Assembly (NCBI GenBank): GCA_025331565.1
Contig: JAFREQ010000043.1
Location: 4,411,001-4,475,000, forward strand
Reading direction: 5' to 3'
DNA length: 64,000 nucleotides
Source: Holacanthus passer
Taxonomy: Eukaryota; Chordata; Actinopteri; Pomacanthidae
Shown: positions 13,732 to 27,330 of the stretch, piece by piece
How the letters are laid out: each line of letters opens with the position of its first letter
Position numbering within the stretch: the stretch's first letter is position 1
Position numbers and translations under genes: made by a program
The notes under the pieces: generated by a model
Databases searched by the model: none
Told to the model about the DNA's origin: nothing
What the model saw: the letters and a program-made list of their open reading frames with translations, nothing else

Positions 13732-16014
13732 GTAAGAAATTGAAAGCTTTTAGCTAATAATAATAATAATAATAATATTAATGTTCATACCGGATGTAGT
13801 TTTAGTTTTAAAACCATAAATGAGTTGATTTCAGTGCTGCCTTCGGTGCAATACTACTAACTTGGACTTTATAGTACTTTTTCCATATGGTGTCTATTTC
13901 CTGACATACAGATCTATACTACTATCTAGTAGCCACTGTAGTATCTGTGTGCCTATAGGGCATCATGGGATTAGACCTAGTATAGGTTTATAATTATTGT
14001 AATTTCTAATTTAATCTCATATCTTATGTAAATGCTTCTTGATGTTTTATATCTTGTAGAAACTACCAACTTGTGATGCGATGAGTTGATGATTATGAGA
14101 TGATGAGTTGTGATGAGTTACTAACTTTGCATGTTCAAGCATTCATTGCCTGCTCTTTCAAGGATTGCAATCTGTGTTTTTTTTTTTATGTTGAATTTTT
14201 TTGCCTGTTGCAATTTGTGTCCCTTAAAAATCGAATCACATCGTGTAATTGCATTGTGCAAAATGCAAAGTAATATATTTTGATGCTGTGTGATAACCCT
14301 TGAAAGTAATGCCTTTGCGGTTCATTTACACAAATGAATGTACTGCATTGCTTCCTGGGGGGATTGGAAATATTAGTCATCCAATGTTTCCATGCACAGC
14401 TGAACTTTTGAGCCACGGCATTTAGCAGAAAACAGAAAGCCTATTTGCAAATATGATCTACTCTCAGCGTGTGGACCACGGTACTGAGATACAAAAACAC
14501 CACCACCACAAGCTGACATGTGGACATGCAGCAAAACCACAAGGAATCTATAGTGTACAGTGTGTTTGTTCATGGTTCTGAATAGGTTTTTTTTAAAGTA
14601 CCTAACACAGCCCTGCTTATTCTGTAGTATCTGCAATACTAGCACAGTTTGCAAACACTTTTTTCTTCTCCTTCCAGGTGTTTTTTTCCTTCTCTTTGTG
14701 TTGCATCAAAAAAGGCAAACACTAAAGCTAATCTCCTCTCTCAACTGTTCCATCAGCACTTTCCACAGCCGATGTAAGACATAATAAACAAACAGGGGAA
14801 AACTGTACTAATAACAATGGTTGGTATTACCCCTATACCCTTACACTAACCCCCCCGCATCCCAACATATAGACAGTGCAGGTACTGTGCAAGCCAGTGA
14901 GTCACACAGGTGAGGCAGCAGATGAGAGATGTGGCGTCATTGTGTCCAAAGCGCTCATATTCTGTCCTCACATGGCACCAACCAGGGGAGTATTCACTTT
15001 CACACAAGGACAGTGGACTACTCAGCACTACATGACTTGATAGAGATTACGTTCAAAAAACAATGAAATTTGAGGCTTTACTTTAGATGGGATGATAGAG
15101 TTTGTGTATCCCCCTTTTCCAAAGATGCATCTCGAATCTAAACGCTTAGGGGGTGACGTAAACTGAAGCCATGTGAAAGTCACTCCAAACTGTGGGAAAA
15201 GAGAGGAGAGAAAAAGAGAGTGAGAAGAAAGACAGTGATAAATGAAAGGGAGGACTTGCTGACTGAAAAGGAAAGGCATGCATTTTGGAAAGACTTTTTA
15301 AGAAAGATTTTCAGGCACAAAAGCAACTGATTGTAATGATGAAAAGGCAATGGAATTGATAATGAGCCGTCGTTATTGTAGTGGTGGTGATGGATTTTTA
15401 TCTTCAAGCTGATTATATGAGGAGATTCATATTTATTATAAGGAGAGAATTTTGGCTCTCTTCTGCACGAGATTGCTTTTCTTTAGTTAATTAGATTGAT
15501 GGGTCCTTCGCTCCATTCGACTCCATTCAGAGTGAATAAAACTCGTGTCACATCATAGCGGGTAAAGGAAGAACAAAAGGGAGAATAGTAAGAGGTGCAA
15601 AAATAAATGCTTCAAGGCATTTTTCATCTACCATGTACAGGCATTGTAACTTTTATCCATTTATCCACCCACACAACAGCACCACTCAGCTCAGCCTCGA
15701 CTCACCATTCAAGTCAGAAAATTGCTTTTACTGTAGAAGAATCTGTGAGCCTGACTGTTTATTCTGCCCCCCCTCCCCCTTTTATTTCTCCTCCAGCTTT
15801 CTAATGACTTTCACCTTTTCTAACTCTCCTCATTCTCCCCAAGTTCTTGTTTTTTCTGCTTCAAATGTCACTTTTCTCATCTTGTCTTCCCTCTTCTCTG
15901 CCTCTTAGGTTGGGGGTCTCAGTCCTTCTATCCATGAACTAACCAATCCGTCGCATTGCTTCAACTATCTTCAACTATCCCCCGTCTTCCTGTTCTCCTT
16001 CTCCTCTTCCTGTC
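13732..16014. other. Noncoding interval before the ankfn1-like start codon
   Basis: The interval contains a TAA microsatellite (13,756-13,778), general AT-rich DNA and a C/T-rich run just before the ATG (15,760-16,010). If the upstream candidate exon is real, this is intron 1. No conserved coding frame was seen. Confidence 0.45.
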
Positions 16015-19000
16015 ATGTCTGTATCCATGAGGAACCCGCCCCAGCGCCGGCGCTCTCTGGGTCCTGTGTCGCCCAAACGCATCTACAGAAACCTGTCCGT
16101 CAGACTGAGGGGCGGAGAGTCATCTGTTGCGGGGGAGACGGACACACCCAAACACCTCAGCAAGTCTGCAGATGCTGTAAGATATTTGGTCATGATTTGG
16201 CGGGACGGCCTGCTCACTCTGGCTGAAATGTTTCCTGTCCCCTGGCTGGGTTTCGTTTTTAAATTATGAGATCTTATTTTGACATTACATGCTGACTCTG
16301 TGCCACTATGAATTCATTATCCTGGGCGAGACTGCCGCTCTGATTTACGATTTGATTTATGTCTCCTGTCTCGTCCACTGCCTCTTTCTTTGTACAGCAC
16401 CACCCCCCCTCTTCCCTCTTCCTCATGAAATAAATCTCTCTTTTGGTATGAACTCTCTTCTCCTGTCTCTCTCCCTCACCTGCCCACCGCCTATTGGCCC
16501 TGCACCCTCTCCCCTAACCCCCCCCCCATTAGTACAAGACCCTGTGGGAGGCGGTGGAAAATGAGGACACTTTGGCCGTACAAAGCCTGCTGTCCAGAGA
16601 CCACACCAACTGTGCAGGAGGAGGAAGCATGTGGGAGAGAGGAGAGAAGAAGGAGAAGGACTGGGAGAGAGAGAGGGAGAAGGGGGTGAACAGGGTGAGC
16701 GAGCAGGGCCTGGTCCCCCTGGACGTGGCTGCCCTTACCCACAATTCCCCTCTGCTTCATGTGTTGACAAAGGCAGGAGCCAGACATAACCCTGTCTGTG
16801 AGTCTTATGTTTTGGGATATCATAAGTAACATCAAAATTCTGTTGGGTTTTAAAATGCTGTCGCAAAACCAATCACAATCATATTCAGAACCCGCCCTTT
16901 CTCTTGCTGTCTCCATCTTTCTCGACTGTGTTTCCTCTTAGTGTGCCGACCAGCTGAGTGGGCCCTTAAGCTGGATGCTTTGGTGGCACTGGCGGGAAAA
17001 CGGGTGGAGGAGAGGAAGAAGGAGTTGCTGAGGAAGGCAGGAGCAGGGCCTCAGGCACAGGCCGACATCCACACACAAATCCGTCTCTGGAGCCTCAGGC
17101 TGCAACTGTACTGCCGGATGAGAGAGAACTTCCAAAACACGGGTCAGTGGTCTCGGGTCAGCTTTCTTGAACTACAGCTTGGGACACAAACTAGATCACA
17201 GGCATGTTTCTTTTCCTCTTCAAAATCAATCTCAACAAGGGAGTAGTACTTTTTTCCAACTCTCCACACAAAGCCCCTCCATCACTGCTGGCAAGACCAC
17301 AGTGATCAGGTATTCCGCCCAACTTCTCACTTAAGTTTTACTGATTTCCTGTCTGGACTCCACACTCCTAGCTGCCCTCTTGATAGTCAGTCTCCATCCC
17401 TGTTTTTAACTCCTCCAAAATTCAAGTGTGGCTTTCAAATTCAAAACCTTGGTGCTTGGGTGATACACATGTATAAACACCCAGTATACCTCGAAAGGCC
17501 TTGGTGCAGCCTGTGCTATGCTACATCAGGCCTCTTGGTTTCCTCTCTTATATTTTTTTTAGAATTATGTGAAGACATCCCTTCTGTACTTTCTTTAATT
17601 GCTCTGTATAAACATCTCTCTTTAGCTCTCATTTCATTTGTCTTTTAAGCACTTACAGTTCTCTTCCTTGACCTGTTTTATGATCTCAGATCTCAGTGAA
17701 ACGAGCGTCAGCTAAATGCTTAAAATGTAAGACAGTAATGTGTTTTTGTCTGAGGCTTATGACTTAATTTACAGATTCAGGTAGAGATTCAGTGGAGAAA
17801 TTTTACAAACAGACCTGATTGGTTAGGTTGAGGGTCAGGACAACAACATTCAACGACATAAAAAGCTATGATGACTAAAACTTAAACTATACACATGACA
17901 TTTTCGGGTGTCAAATGTGTGTGAAGCTTGTTAGTTTTATGATTCAAAAATTTAAAAAAACTTGTATCATAAAATATTTAATTAAGACAGAGTTTTAACT
18001 TGGACTCTCAGAACTAAGTTGTGCTCATTTTGATCATTGGTCTGTCTAAATGTTTCACCTAGAGCTCCCTGGGCCTCCCAGTCATGTGTCCATACTGGTG
18101 ACCAGCACGTCCTCTCTGTTTGTGGCAATCAAAGAGCCGGAGGGTGACACCAAAGGACTCATCACCCGCTACAGAGGTAGGTGGTGAATCATAAGACTTG
18201 ACATATTATAGATGGAAGGATGGAGAGATAGATGTGGGAAGGGGCAAATAAATAAACTAGGAGGTATGAGCAGAACGTGGACAGAGACATGATGGATAAT
18301 TAAGGGAATAATATAACCTGGGTGTCACACATCATTTAGACTGACAGATATAAAAGCCTTATATTTATGGACCTAGTTTGGCCTCTTACAGCTGCGTAGA
18401 TGTCATACTTTGCAGCCAAGGCTAGATTAAGCCCAGGTACATCAAGTTCCCCCAAAACTGTAAACACTCAAATCCTCACTTCTCCCTTATGGTAGCTTTG
18501 AGTAAAGCCAGAGAATAATCTGTCAGTGAGATTGTTTTGTGTTCACAGTGGAATGGAGCACCTCAGCCAGCTTCAAACGCATCCTTGGCTCAGCCCAAGT
18601 TACAGAGACAAAGAACCCATCCCTTAATATCAAGGGACTCACAGCAGTAAGTCATACAGTAGCTTCATACACTCATGCAAGCAAACACACACACACACAC
18701 AGGACAACCATAGTTTCTAACAAACACATAGACGCAAGCACACATGCAAATGGTTTAGGGACATGCCATAATATGCCCACATACAATACACACATTAGCT
18801 CCAAACCTACACACATACTGTATCTAATGTGCAGAACCATGTGCTATAAGAGAACAGCTATCCCTCAACTGTCTAACTTGACCAGATGAATGAATAATGA
18901 GACTTGCATGTAATTTCTTTGCTCCAGATTGGATGATTCATAAGGTTAATGCATGGTGCTCTTCTCCATATGCAGGGAGTGCATTACTTTGTAAGAGTGA

Positions 19001-22000
19001 GTGCCTTCAATGTGAAAGGATGGGGTTTGCCTCAATGCTCTACTCCAGCCAGCGCTGCCCCCTCCAGTGAGTACACTGAACTGCAAACTTTGATGAATGT
19101 GGATTTACTACTTTGAAAGGGCTCCATTCTTTGCCTCTCTGTCCCCGAGTAATGAAATTACTTGGCTGACATCAAGCTTGACGTGAAAGAAGTGGAATCC
19201 ACTCACAGCTGGTAGATTAATGAATTATTAAAACGTGGAGAATTAAAGATGTCACTGTGAGTCAATGGGACTTGTACCCATGCTGCTTTGAGTTTGAATT
19301 CCACTCATAATCTTTCTCGCATGCAATCCTCTTTCTTTCGCTGCGTTTCATGCTCTTACTTTCTACTTTATACAGTGCAATGACGCAAAGATCGTGATAC
19401 AATGTTTTTGAAATGGAGAACATGTTGCAGTGTCAGTTAGGTAAAACAATTTAACTTGTAAATCCATTTCAATCCAACTTAAAAGGAGGCATAGTTTCAG
19501 TAGCTCAGAATGAATCAGCATTGAAACTGTCAGAGTCACAGCACACAGATGGTCTCTCATGCAATCGCCCTTGCCTCCTAATCACCAAGATAGGGAAAAG
19601 CATCACTCAGGACTCGCCTGCAAATGAGTTCTTGATGTCTTGAATGATTTTCCCTAATTGCATAAAAATGAAAGTGATGATTCGCTTCACTCTTTCTTCC
19701 TGTGCAGGTTGGAGAGAGTGCATCGGTGTGAAGTCACAGTTCAGAAATAATGAGGGCCTTGTGAGGAAACTGCTCGAAGATGCCAGAGAACCACATTACA
19801 GAGGATTCTGCATAGGTAACACTGGCTGTTTATGTAACAGTTGTTGTAATTGCACATGCAGTTGCTGTGAAGGAAGCATATATGAGTCCATAAAACTATA
19901 TGTATTTATCACCACAGTATGATTATATTTTCTGCCACAGTGTTGAAGTCATAATGAAAAGAAACAAAAAACACATTAACCTTGTTTGTCAATTTTTATG
20001 TCTAATAATATAGTAATATAGTATACATATTTACCTTTGAATGCAAAGTCCAATTTTCTTCCATTATTTTTCTATTAAAATCTACACACTGTATCTTGGG
20101 TGGTTACTTCATGCACCAACATATAATTAAATGAATTAATGCAGGAATAAATTAAATAAAATCTAGTAAAGAAAGGAATCTTGCATAATTCCTCGATATT
20201 TTTTCAGCCTCAGGTTCTTAATCAGAATTGCTTTTATTTTTCAAGTGCCCTTGGTGTTAACACATTCTCACTCCCAACTCGTCACGCACTTGGTCAGGAC
20301 CCATTGGTATGACTTTCCAATATAATGGGGACCCCTTAAGCCCCTGTGTGAGATGTGCAAAGCCTTCCTGCCAGAAAGCCTTTCTAATACGTGGTTACCT
20401 TGTGAAATGGGGGCCTGGCTGACTGGTTAGTCTTAGGCACCAGAACTACTTGGTTAAGTTAAGAAAAAGATCGTTGACTTTTGGTTTCACACAGGACATG
20501 AACCCCAGTCCCCTGGGTGAACGTCCTTTGAGAATGGATTGTAGGTGTAAAATAGTTTTGACTTTCTTTTCTGTTGTACTTCTCAGTTGTCAGAAAACAT
20601 AATGAACATCGAGGACATTTTTTGTTTAGTTTTGTAACGATCTAACATGCTCAATTTCCAGTATTTGATTCCTACTTTACACCATTTTATATCAGCAGCA
20701 TGTATTGCATGTAACTCTTTTCACGACATAAAAAAAAAAAAAATGTTTCACCACCCATTCAAATATCTTGTGCATGCTCGGTGAATGCACTTGGCAGTAA
20801 AGTGATTCTCATCCTGTCTGATCCTCCTCTCCTCTGCTCCACAGAGAGCTCTAAGCCCCAGAGTCCCAGTAAGCGTCTGTCTGTGTCTCGAGGCATCAAA
20901 CAACTGTTCCAGTCCGCCACCAAGTTTGTTCGTCTCCTACAGAGGTAGCGCTCCATCTGTCTTACCTGTCCCACTGTGCCTGGAGGGGATGGGGAGTAAC
21001 GGATTAAATGTGATGTGATTACAGAGGTGTAGACTACAAGGCCAAACCCGCATCTGTTATGGTTAATGAAAAAGAACAGTAGTCGCATTAAAGCTGCTGA
21101 AGCCTCAAGATTTGTAAAGAGGTGTTTTGAACAGGATGATGTCTGAAATCAGTGAAATGTGGCGAGTGGCACGTAACCGTTCAAGGCTTCTCGCTGCCAC
21201 AAGTGTTAAGTGAGCCCCACTCACCACAGGAGTTAACAATGGATAAACAGGACAGCTCCTATGTAGTAAAGGGTATCACTGCATGAATAGGAGCCACAGC
21301 ATTGCTTCAAAAAAGTGGTTGAAGACGGCATAGATGATTCAAAACGTGGTGGTCTTAAAGGAAAATGCTTTTTGAGTGTTGACACCAACATCATTTGCAT
21401 AACTTGCAATAAGGTTCAGTGTTATTTACAGTTGACAGTAATAATACATGAGTAATGCGTGATAAGAAAATTAATTTATTTTTGAAAATGTTTCCCAATT
21501 AATTTCCTTGCACCCTTCACTTGAAGGATTAGAGGCTGTTTTATGAGTTGAGTAAATTCTCTGATCTGGCTCCGAGTTTCATCTGAAGAGGCAGTTTGAT
21601 GCCAAAAATGACTGAAATCAAGCCACAAAGTTGATATCAGATGCAACGTTTCACCTGACAACAACAATTTTATAGCCTTATGATCATTTTAGAGTCAAGA
21701 TTGACCTAGTGAAAGTGAAATAACTGAAATAAGTGAAACAGCTCAGAGGTAGAGTAACCTAGAATTTTTTTTTCTGTTGTTGTTGGTCTGTCTCATATTG
21801 CTCTCATTAGGGGTGTGTACTTGGCTACTGTGCTGTACCACAAGGAAAACATCCTGGTGACAGCTGAAGATCAGATCCCACTGGTGGAGATCCAGTGCTG
21901 CTCCACCTCCATCACCCAGGACTTTTCTTGGTTTGCCAAGGTACGCATCATTCGAACATTAACTCAAAATATGCTGTCAGGAATGTTGTTGGTCACCTTT

Positions 22001-25000
22001 AAAACAGTCAATACACTTGTGGTCACTGAATATTTTCTAATCAAATACACAAGCCCTCCATTGTTTTACAAATGCACTGATTCAGAATGAACACTATGGC
22101 ACAGCAGTTTAAAACTGAGTGTATTTTTTTTGTTTCTTCACTGTAGTTGTCCTGTGCATGGCAACAAGTGCCCTGGCTCCAGCAAGCCCTCTCCTCAGCT
22201 CATTCATCTCCCTCCTCCCTCCTTCAGAACAGGCACAACATTTTAAGAGCCGTTTCCCAGCTGCAGGTAGGAAGATAAGCAGCTTAGTCTGCATGATAAG
22301 AAGCATCAAAATGGGTTAATTGCTATTACCCTTTTACTCCTCCTACTCTTCTTACTGGTGTCTCGCCTCCCTATCTACATAGGCTACATACCTGTACCTC
22401 CAGAATCTGCTTTTAACTGCATTAATCCCTAATATCCTCATCTTTATTTATGTTTCTGTTTTACCTCTCCACCTTTCTTTGCTTTCAGTCTTCCCTAGCT
22501 ACAGTGGACCTGGGCCAGGTGTACTATGAGCCTCTGAAAGACCGGCAGGGCAACGTCTTACTAGTGACTCTGAAAGAATATCCAAATCCTCCCAGGTGAG
22601 TCTTTTGTTAGTTTCGGTTAATCCCGGTCTGACATTTTTTGTTTCGCCCACAAAAAGCACACAGCATCAAAAGAGGCCCTTAACCTCTGTCTTGTGTTTG
22701 AAGGACAGCTGCTCCGCTGCTCACAGTTGTGTCCGAAACATTTACAGAATATACCAGAATGAATTTTAAAGGCTTGAAGGATGTTTTCAGGATTTCCAGT
22801 CTCTTGGTTGTTGATGTTACGCTGCCTATGTTATAATAATGTGAATTATCAAACAGAATATTTCATTGCTGGTTCCATGTGGTTGCATTTCATTTTTACC
22901 CTGAATTTTCTGCATCTCTTCAAGCCCTCCTGATCCACCGCTTCACTGGATGCCTCTGGCCCGCCTGGAAAAGAACCGCAGCAGAACTCCTTTGCTGCCT
23001 GAGCCTACCGCCATGGACATGCTCTATGAGCAACTCAAGGTGAACCTGGGTTTGTGTTTGTGTAAAAGAGAGGCGCAAATAAAAAGTCTGTGAGCAGCAG
23101 CTACATGCCACAGAATATATTTAACATTGAGTGCATAGTGATTGAGTATATTGACTCGATTTGATTATTGAGCCTCGTTTTTCTCCTCTGTGCAACTCAA
23201 ATAACCCTGAAAACACAATGGAATTAATTTATCAAGCCTTTTGCAAATTAGAGACACGGAGAATAAAAGGCATTTAAGCATTACATCACATTAACATGTC
23301 TTAAAATCTCCACCATTGTACCTACTTCTCTCTGTTCTCCAGGAGAAACTATCCTTCCACAGGCACAGCATTCAGTGGGTCCAGCCGGGTCTGTATGTGG
23401 GCATCCTGAAATTGTGCAGCTCAGTAGAACAGATCAGGGTCTTGGTGCCCCAGAGGCTGCCCAATCTACTCTGTCACACACGGGTCCGACACAATGCCCA
23501 CGTTTCCAGGTAACACCAACCCGACATGTGACACACTGAGCCAGGCCTATTACAAACCGTGTCTCTGTGTTTGAGCTCAACAACAAGTCATCCCTTTTTG
23601 TTTCTGAACTTTTTCTAAAGCTTACTGTACCATACCACACTTGCTGTTTTCTTGCATTGTAAAAATACCAAATGCTTTAATAAGGATATTTCAAATGTGG
23701 TAGTTCCTGGCATTAGAAGGGATGCTGTTTGGCAGCCAACTCTCAACTCTTGGATATTGGACTTCTCCACAAGTCTTCAACAAACTTTAATGAAAAAAAA
23801 AGACATTCTTTGAAAAATGATCTGGATGAACATAAAGTATATGCAATTAGTAGTTAATGGGCCACATCATGCTAAGCTGCTGATATTAAAGGTTGTCTCC
23901 ACTGTCTCTACTCAATACATATTTTATAGCAATGTTTTTTAACTGCTCGTCGTTGTGTGACAGAGAGGAGTGGGCATGGCTTCAGAGTCACGTTTACACC
24001 ACAACCACCGGCAGTGTTCAGAATCTGTTGAGTGGCGAGGATGAGAGCTTGACGGAGAGCAGCGGACTGGTGGACTTCATCAGGTCTCTGAGAGCGGCAG
24101 TCACACATCTCCTGACAAAACTCAACATCCCCCTCTACAGGGTAAAAGTGGCAGCCACCTCAAAATTCTCCTTTCTGAGCAATTATTTTATGGATTGTTT
24201 CGAAAGGAAAAGGCATGGTGAAATGCATTTCAACATGGAGCCTTTCACAGATTTTCATAACATTTGGTCATATTTTTGTGTGTGTGACAGGCATATCAGT
24301 ATGGTGTGTACACCCGCGAGCTGCTGCAGTTTGGAGACAAGCTGTCCATGCTGCTGCTGCTGCCTCCCAGTGAGGACTTCAGCTCCAGCTACTGGCCTCT
24401 GGTGGGGACCAAGGAGCCTGGACTCACCATGCCACTGCAGATCTTTGAGCTGGGTAGGTGGAGGAATCGTAGTTGTGTAAGTGCATAGATTGAGGATAAC
24501 TCTCGTAATAGCACTACAGTATTTTCCAGCAGTGTTGAGAGAGAGGAGCTATGACACTGGCAGAAAGCATAAAAAACTACATTACGTACAGTTATAAGTT
24601 TGCCAAACTGGGACATCTGTGGACCTCAAGATAAAATACCTGGCAGGGTAAACTTCTCTTACTAAGAACATAATGGTGTCTTGAAGCCCTTTTAAGTTAA
24701 GAAAAACAGGAGCATCACATAAAAACAAAGTGACAGAAGTCATTTAATATGGCATCAAGCTCAATAAATGTGTCTCATCTTCAAAGGGACTAAAGGAGAA
24801 GAATTTTAATGATGAAAAATAACCAATGAAATGCGTTTCAACTCTTACCACTTTGTTTGGAAAGTATATGTGTAAAGTGCACTGAGGTGCAGTATCTGAT
24901 GTCTTGGTCTTTTGAAGATGAGTCACTTTTAATGGTTTTTTTTTTCTTATCTAATTAGTCCTTTGATCGTCCTTTTCATCCTCACTTTAGGATTTGTTTT

Positions 25001-26764
25001 GGCTCTAATTTAAATCCATCTTTCCTGTTGACCCCCATTGAAAATTCCCATGAGAAAGGTATGATGAAGTGTGCTAATGAGTTCGGAGGCTTTCTCTCTT
25101 GGCTTTGATGTAGTGATTTGTCTTTCCTGCCAACGTTGTCTCATCACCAGTTCACTTCTGGACCTATGAACGGGACTTCCTGTCCCAGTACTGCCAGGCC
25201 TGGGTGAGGCTGGAGCTGGACACTCATCTGGCCCAGCAGGCTTTGCGGGAGGCACTAGACGCCAAGGAGGTGCAGGAAGCCAGAGAGCGTCTGAACCACG
25301 TCACTGAGCTTTCCCATGTAAGAGCAAAAACCAAAGGAGGCTGAATGCTTGCAAGAAGAGCTTGTGAAAGACACAGTGTCGGACACAATGACATACTGAT
25401 CCACCTTATTTGCTGCTGCAGCAAAAGCCACATCTCAGTTGTCTCAAAGCTTAAAAAATCTTTTTTGTCTGATATTCTTTTAATACATTTCTTCTTCTGT
25501 GTTTAATGAGGGTTTAATGAAGAAAATGAATAAGAAATAAAGGATTACTTGGATTTACCCAGCATTGTAAAAAATTCAGTATAGACACTGATGACTAAAT
25601 GTGATTTTATTTTAACTATTTCATTTTCTTTGTTGCCATTTATTTTCGTGTTCCTTCAGCGTCTGGATGTGGTGTGGAGGGACGCCCGCTGGATTATGGA
25701 CTGTCTGCAGTGCGTCCGGTCCAAGCAGTGGGTGGGGGCAGTCCCTTTAGGTCTGGTGATGGGAGGAGACCCACCGGCATGTCCTGATGGTGAGGAAGAG
25801 GAGGAGAGTTTGACTGCCAGACTGACATGGCCCCATCGGATACAAGCACAGAGACAAGCCATTGCAGGTAGAGTGCTGATGTGGCCAGGTTAACATCGTA
25901 GTTAAATACAACCTCAATTCCAAAAAAGTTGGAAATGCTGCTCTAACTTGATTATTAAGTTTTGAACTTCTTTTTGTCTTCCCATCTCCCTTTCTTTCAG
26001 ACTCTTTAGTCAGCGGGACTCCACCCAATGTCGTCACCACCGAGGTCTCTGCTCAGGCAGGAATCATGGTCGTCCACGAAGAGGCTGCGCTGGTGTTGAC
26101 AGAGGGTGTCGCGAAGGGAGGATACCCAGTAGACATCGCCGCCCAATCAACTGTGGACTTGACAAGCATCGGCCAGTCAGAATTAGGATGCGCAAGTGCT
26201 TTAATTGAGTCTGGATTAGAGCCTGCTGCTGTGGCACAGTTGGAAATAGGGTACACAGTTTTGGACACACAGGAGTCCTACAGAGAGGAACAGGACTTTC
26301 CTTCCAGCATCACTGACGTAATCCAGCCAATGGAGATGGCAGAGTTAGTGGACATCTTGCCCACGCTGAGTCTTATTGAGGAGGAGACCCCCAGTGGACC
26401 GTCCACACCATCTGTAATGGATATGCTGGAGAGCTTTGGACTGGCAATTAGTGAAAGCAACACCTTCTTTCACTTAGAGAATACAAACTTGACCAATGGA
26501 GCTGGGTGTCTGTCACAGCCTAATCTGCTCTATAACAGCAGCAGCAGCGTGAGAGAGACACACTGCGAGAACACCACGTTACAAGGACAGGACGTGTCAG
26601 CCTGTCATGCCATGATGAATGCCACAGGTGGTGACGCGCCTGTTTTGAGCTGGGATTTTCCTCCAGAGGATACAGAGGCTCAGCAGGTTCCCAGCAAGGG
26701 AGCCTGCCTTCCAGTGAGAAACCAAGTGGAGTGGGACAGCAGACCCTCTAACAGTTCATCCTGA
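16015..26764 (+). CDS. ankfn1: ANKFN1-like protein (ankyrin repeat and FN3 domain), complete, 18 exons
   Basis: The coding exons are 16015-16176, 16533-16797, 16942-17142, 18063-18176, 18549-18646, 18976-19066, 19708-19815, 20845-20944, 21811-21940, 22147-22266, 22489-22595, 22925-23039, 23343-23509, 23964-24141, 24291-24453, 25151-25317, 25660-25867 and 26001-26764. All junctions are AG/GT with matching phase; the total is 3,258 bases, 1,085 residues plus TGA. The N-terminus is basic and Arg/Ser-rich. Exons 2-3 carry an ankyrin-type segment (GLVPLDVAALTHNSPLLHVL). Exons 4-6 form one fibronectin III domain (PGPPSHVSILVTS to VSAFNVKGWG). The long C-terminal half holds the helical block conserved in ANKFN1 and Drosophila wide awake, and the last exon is acidic and probably disordered. 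It is an intracellular adaptor-type protein; fly wake acts in circadian and sleep control. Which of the fish paralogues this is cannot be told here. Confidence 0.8.
20263..20536. repeat. MITE-like element with CATTCTCA/TGAGAATG ends, in an ankfn1 intron
   Basis: Inverted terminal words CATTCTCA (20263-20270) and TGAGAATG (20529-20536) bound a 274-bp segment with no coding content inside the intron between exons 7 and 8. The segment is less AT-rich than the intron around it. The size and inverted ends fit a miniature DNA transposon; the family is not assigned. Confidence 0.4.
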
Positions 26765-26925
26765 TATCGACTCAAGGACCAGCCTACTTTGAGCTCAAAG
26801 TAGCACCAAACTGCAGGCTGTAGCACAGTTGATTTACAGAGAGACTTTTTTGGCTGAAATGATATTTTCCTTGATTTCAGACTGTCCATCAGTGTCCACC
26901 CGCCCAGTTACAACCTCAATTCTAA

Positions 26926-27330
26926 AAAGTTGGGACTTGGTGGGTGTAAAACACAAATGAAACAGAATGTGATCATTTGCTTATCCAACAGGACAAAGAC
27001 AATACATGTAATTAACTTCACTGATTTTTGTCAATATCTGCTTATTCTGAATTTGATGGCAGCAACATGTTTCAAACAATTTGGGACAAGAGCAACAAAA
27101 GACTGTGAAAGTTGTGGACTGATCCAAAAACACCTGTTTGGATCATTCCACAGGTAAACAGGTTCATTGGTAACAGGTGATAGTATCATGATCATGGGTA
27201 TGAAAGGTTCATCCTGGAAAGACTTGTTCACAAGAGTCGTTCACAAGCAAGGATGGAGAGAAGTTCAACACTCTGTCAAACACATGACTGTATAAAAGAG
27301 ATTACAGCATGGGCTCAGGAACACTTTATA
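26926..27330. repeat. DNA transposon relic just past the ankfn1-like stop codon
   Basis: The segment starts with TCTAAAAAGTTGGGACT and continues through AACAGAATGTGATCATTTGC, then a region ending near ATGGAGAGAAGTTCAACACT. The same sequence occurs in the opposite orientation at about 57,900-58,220, including the motif around CACCTGTTTGGATCATTCCA. It belongs to the same end-type as the elements at 2,437 and 36,617. It probably lies in the 3' UTR or immediate downstream region of the ankfn1-like gene. Confidence 0.6.
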
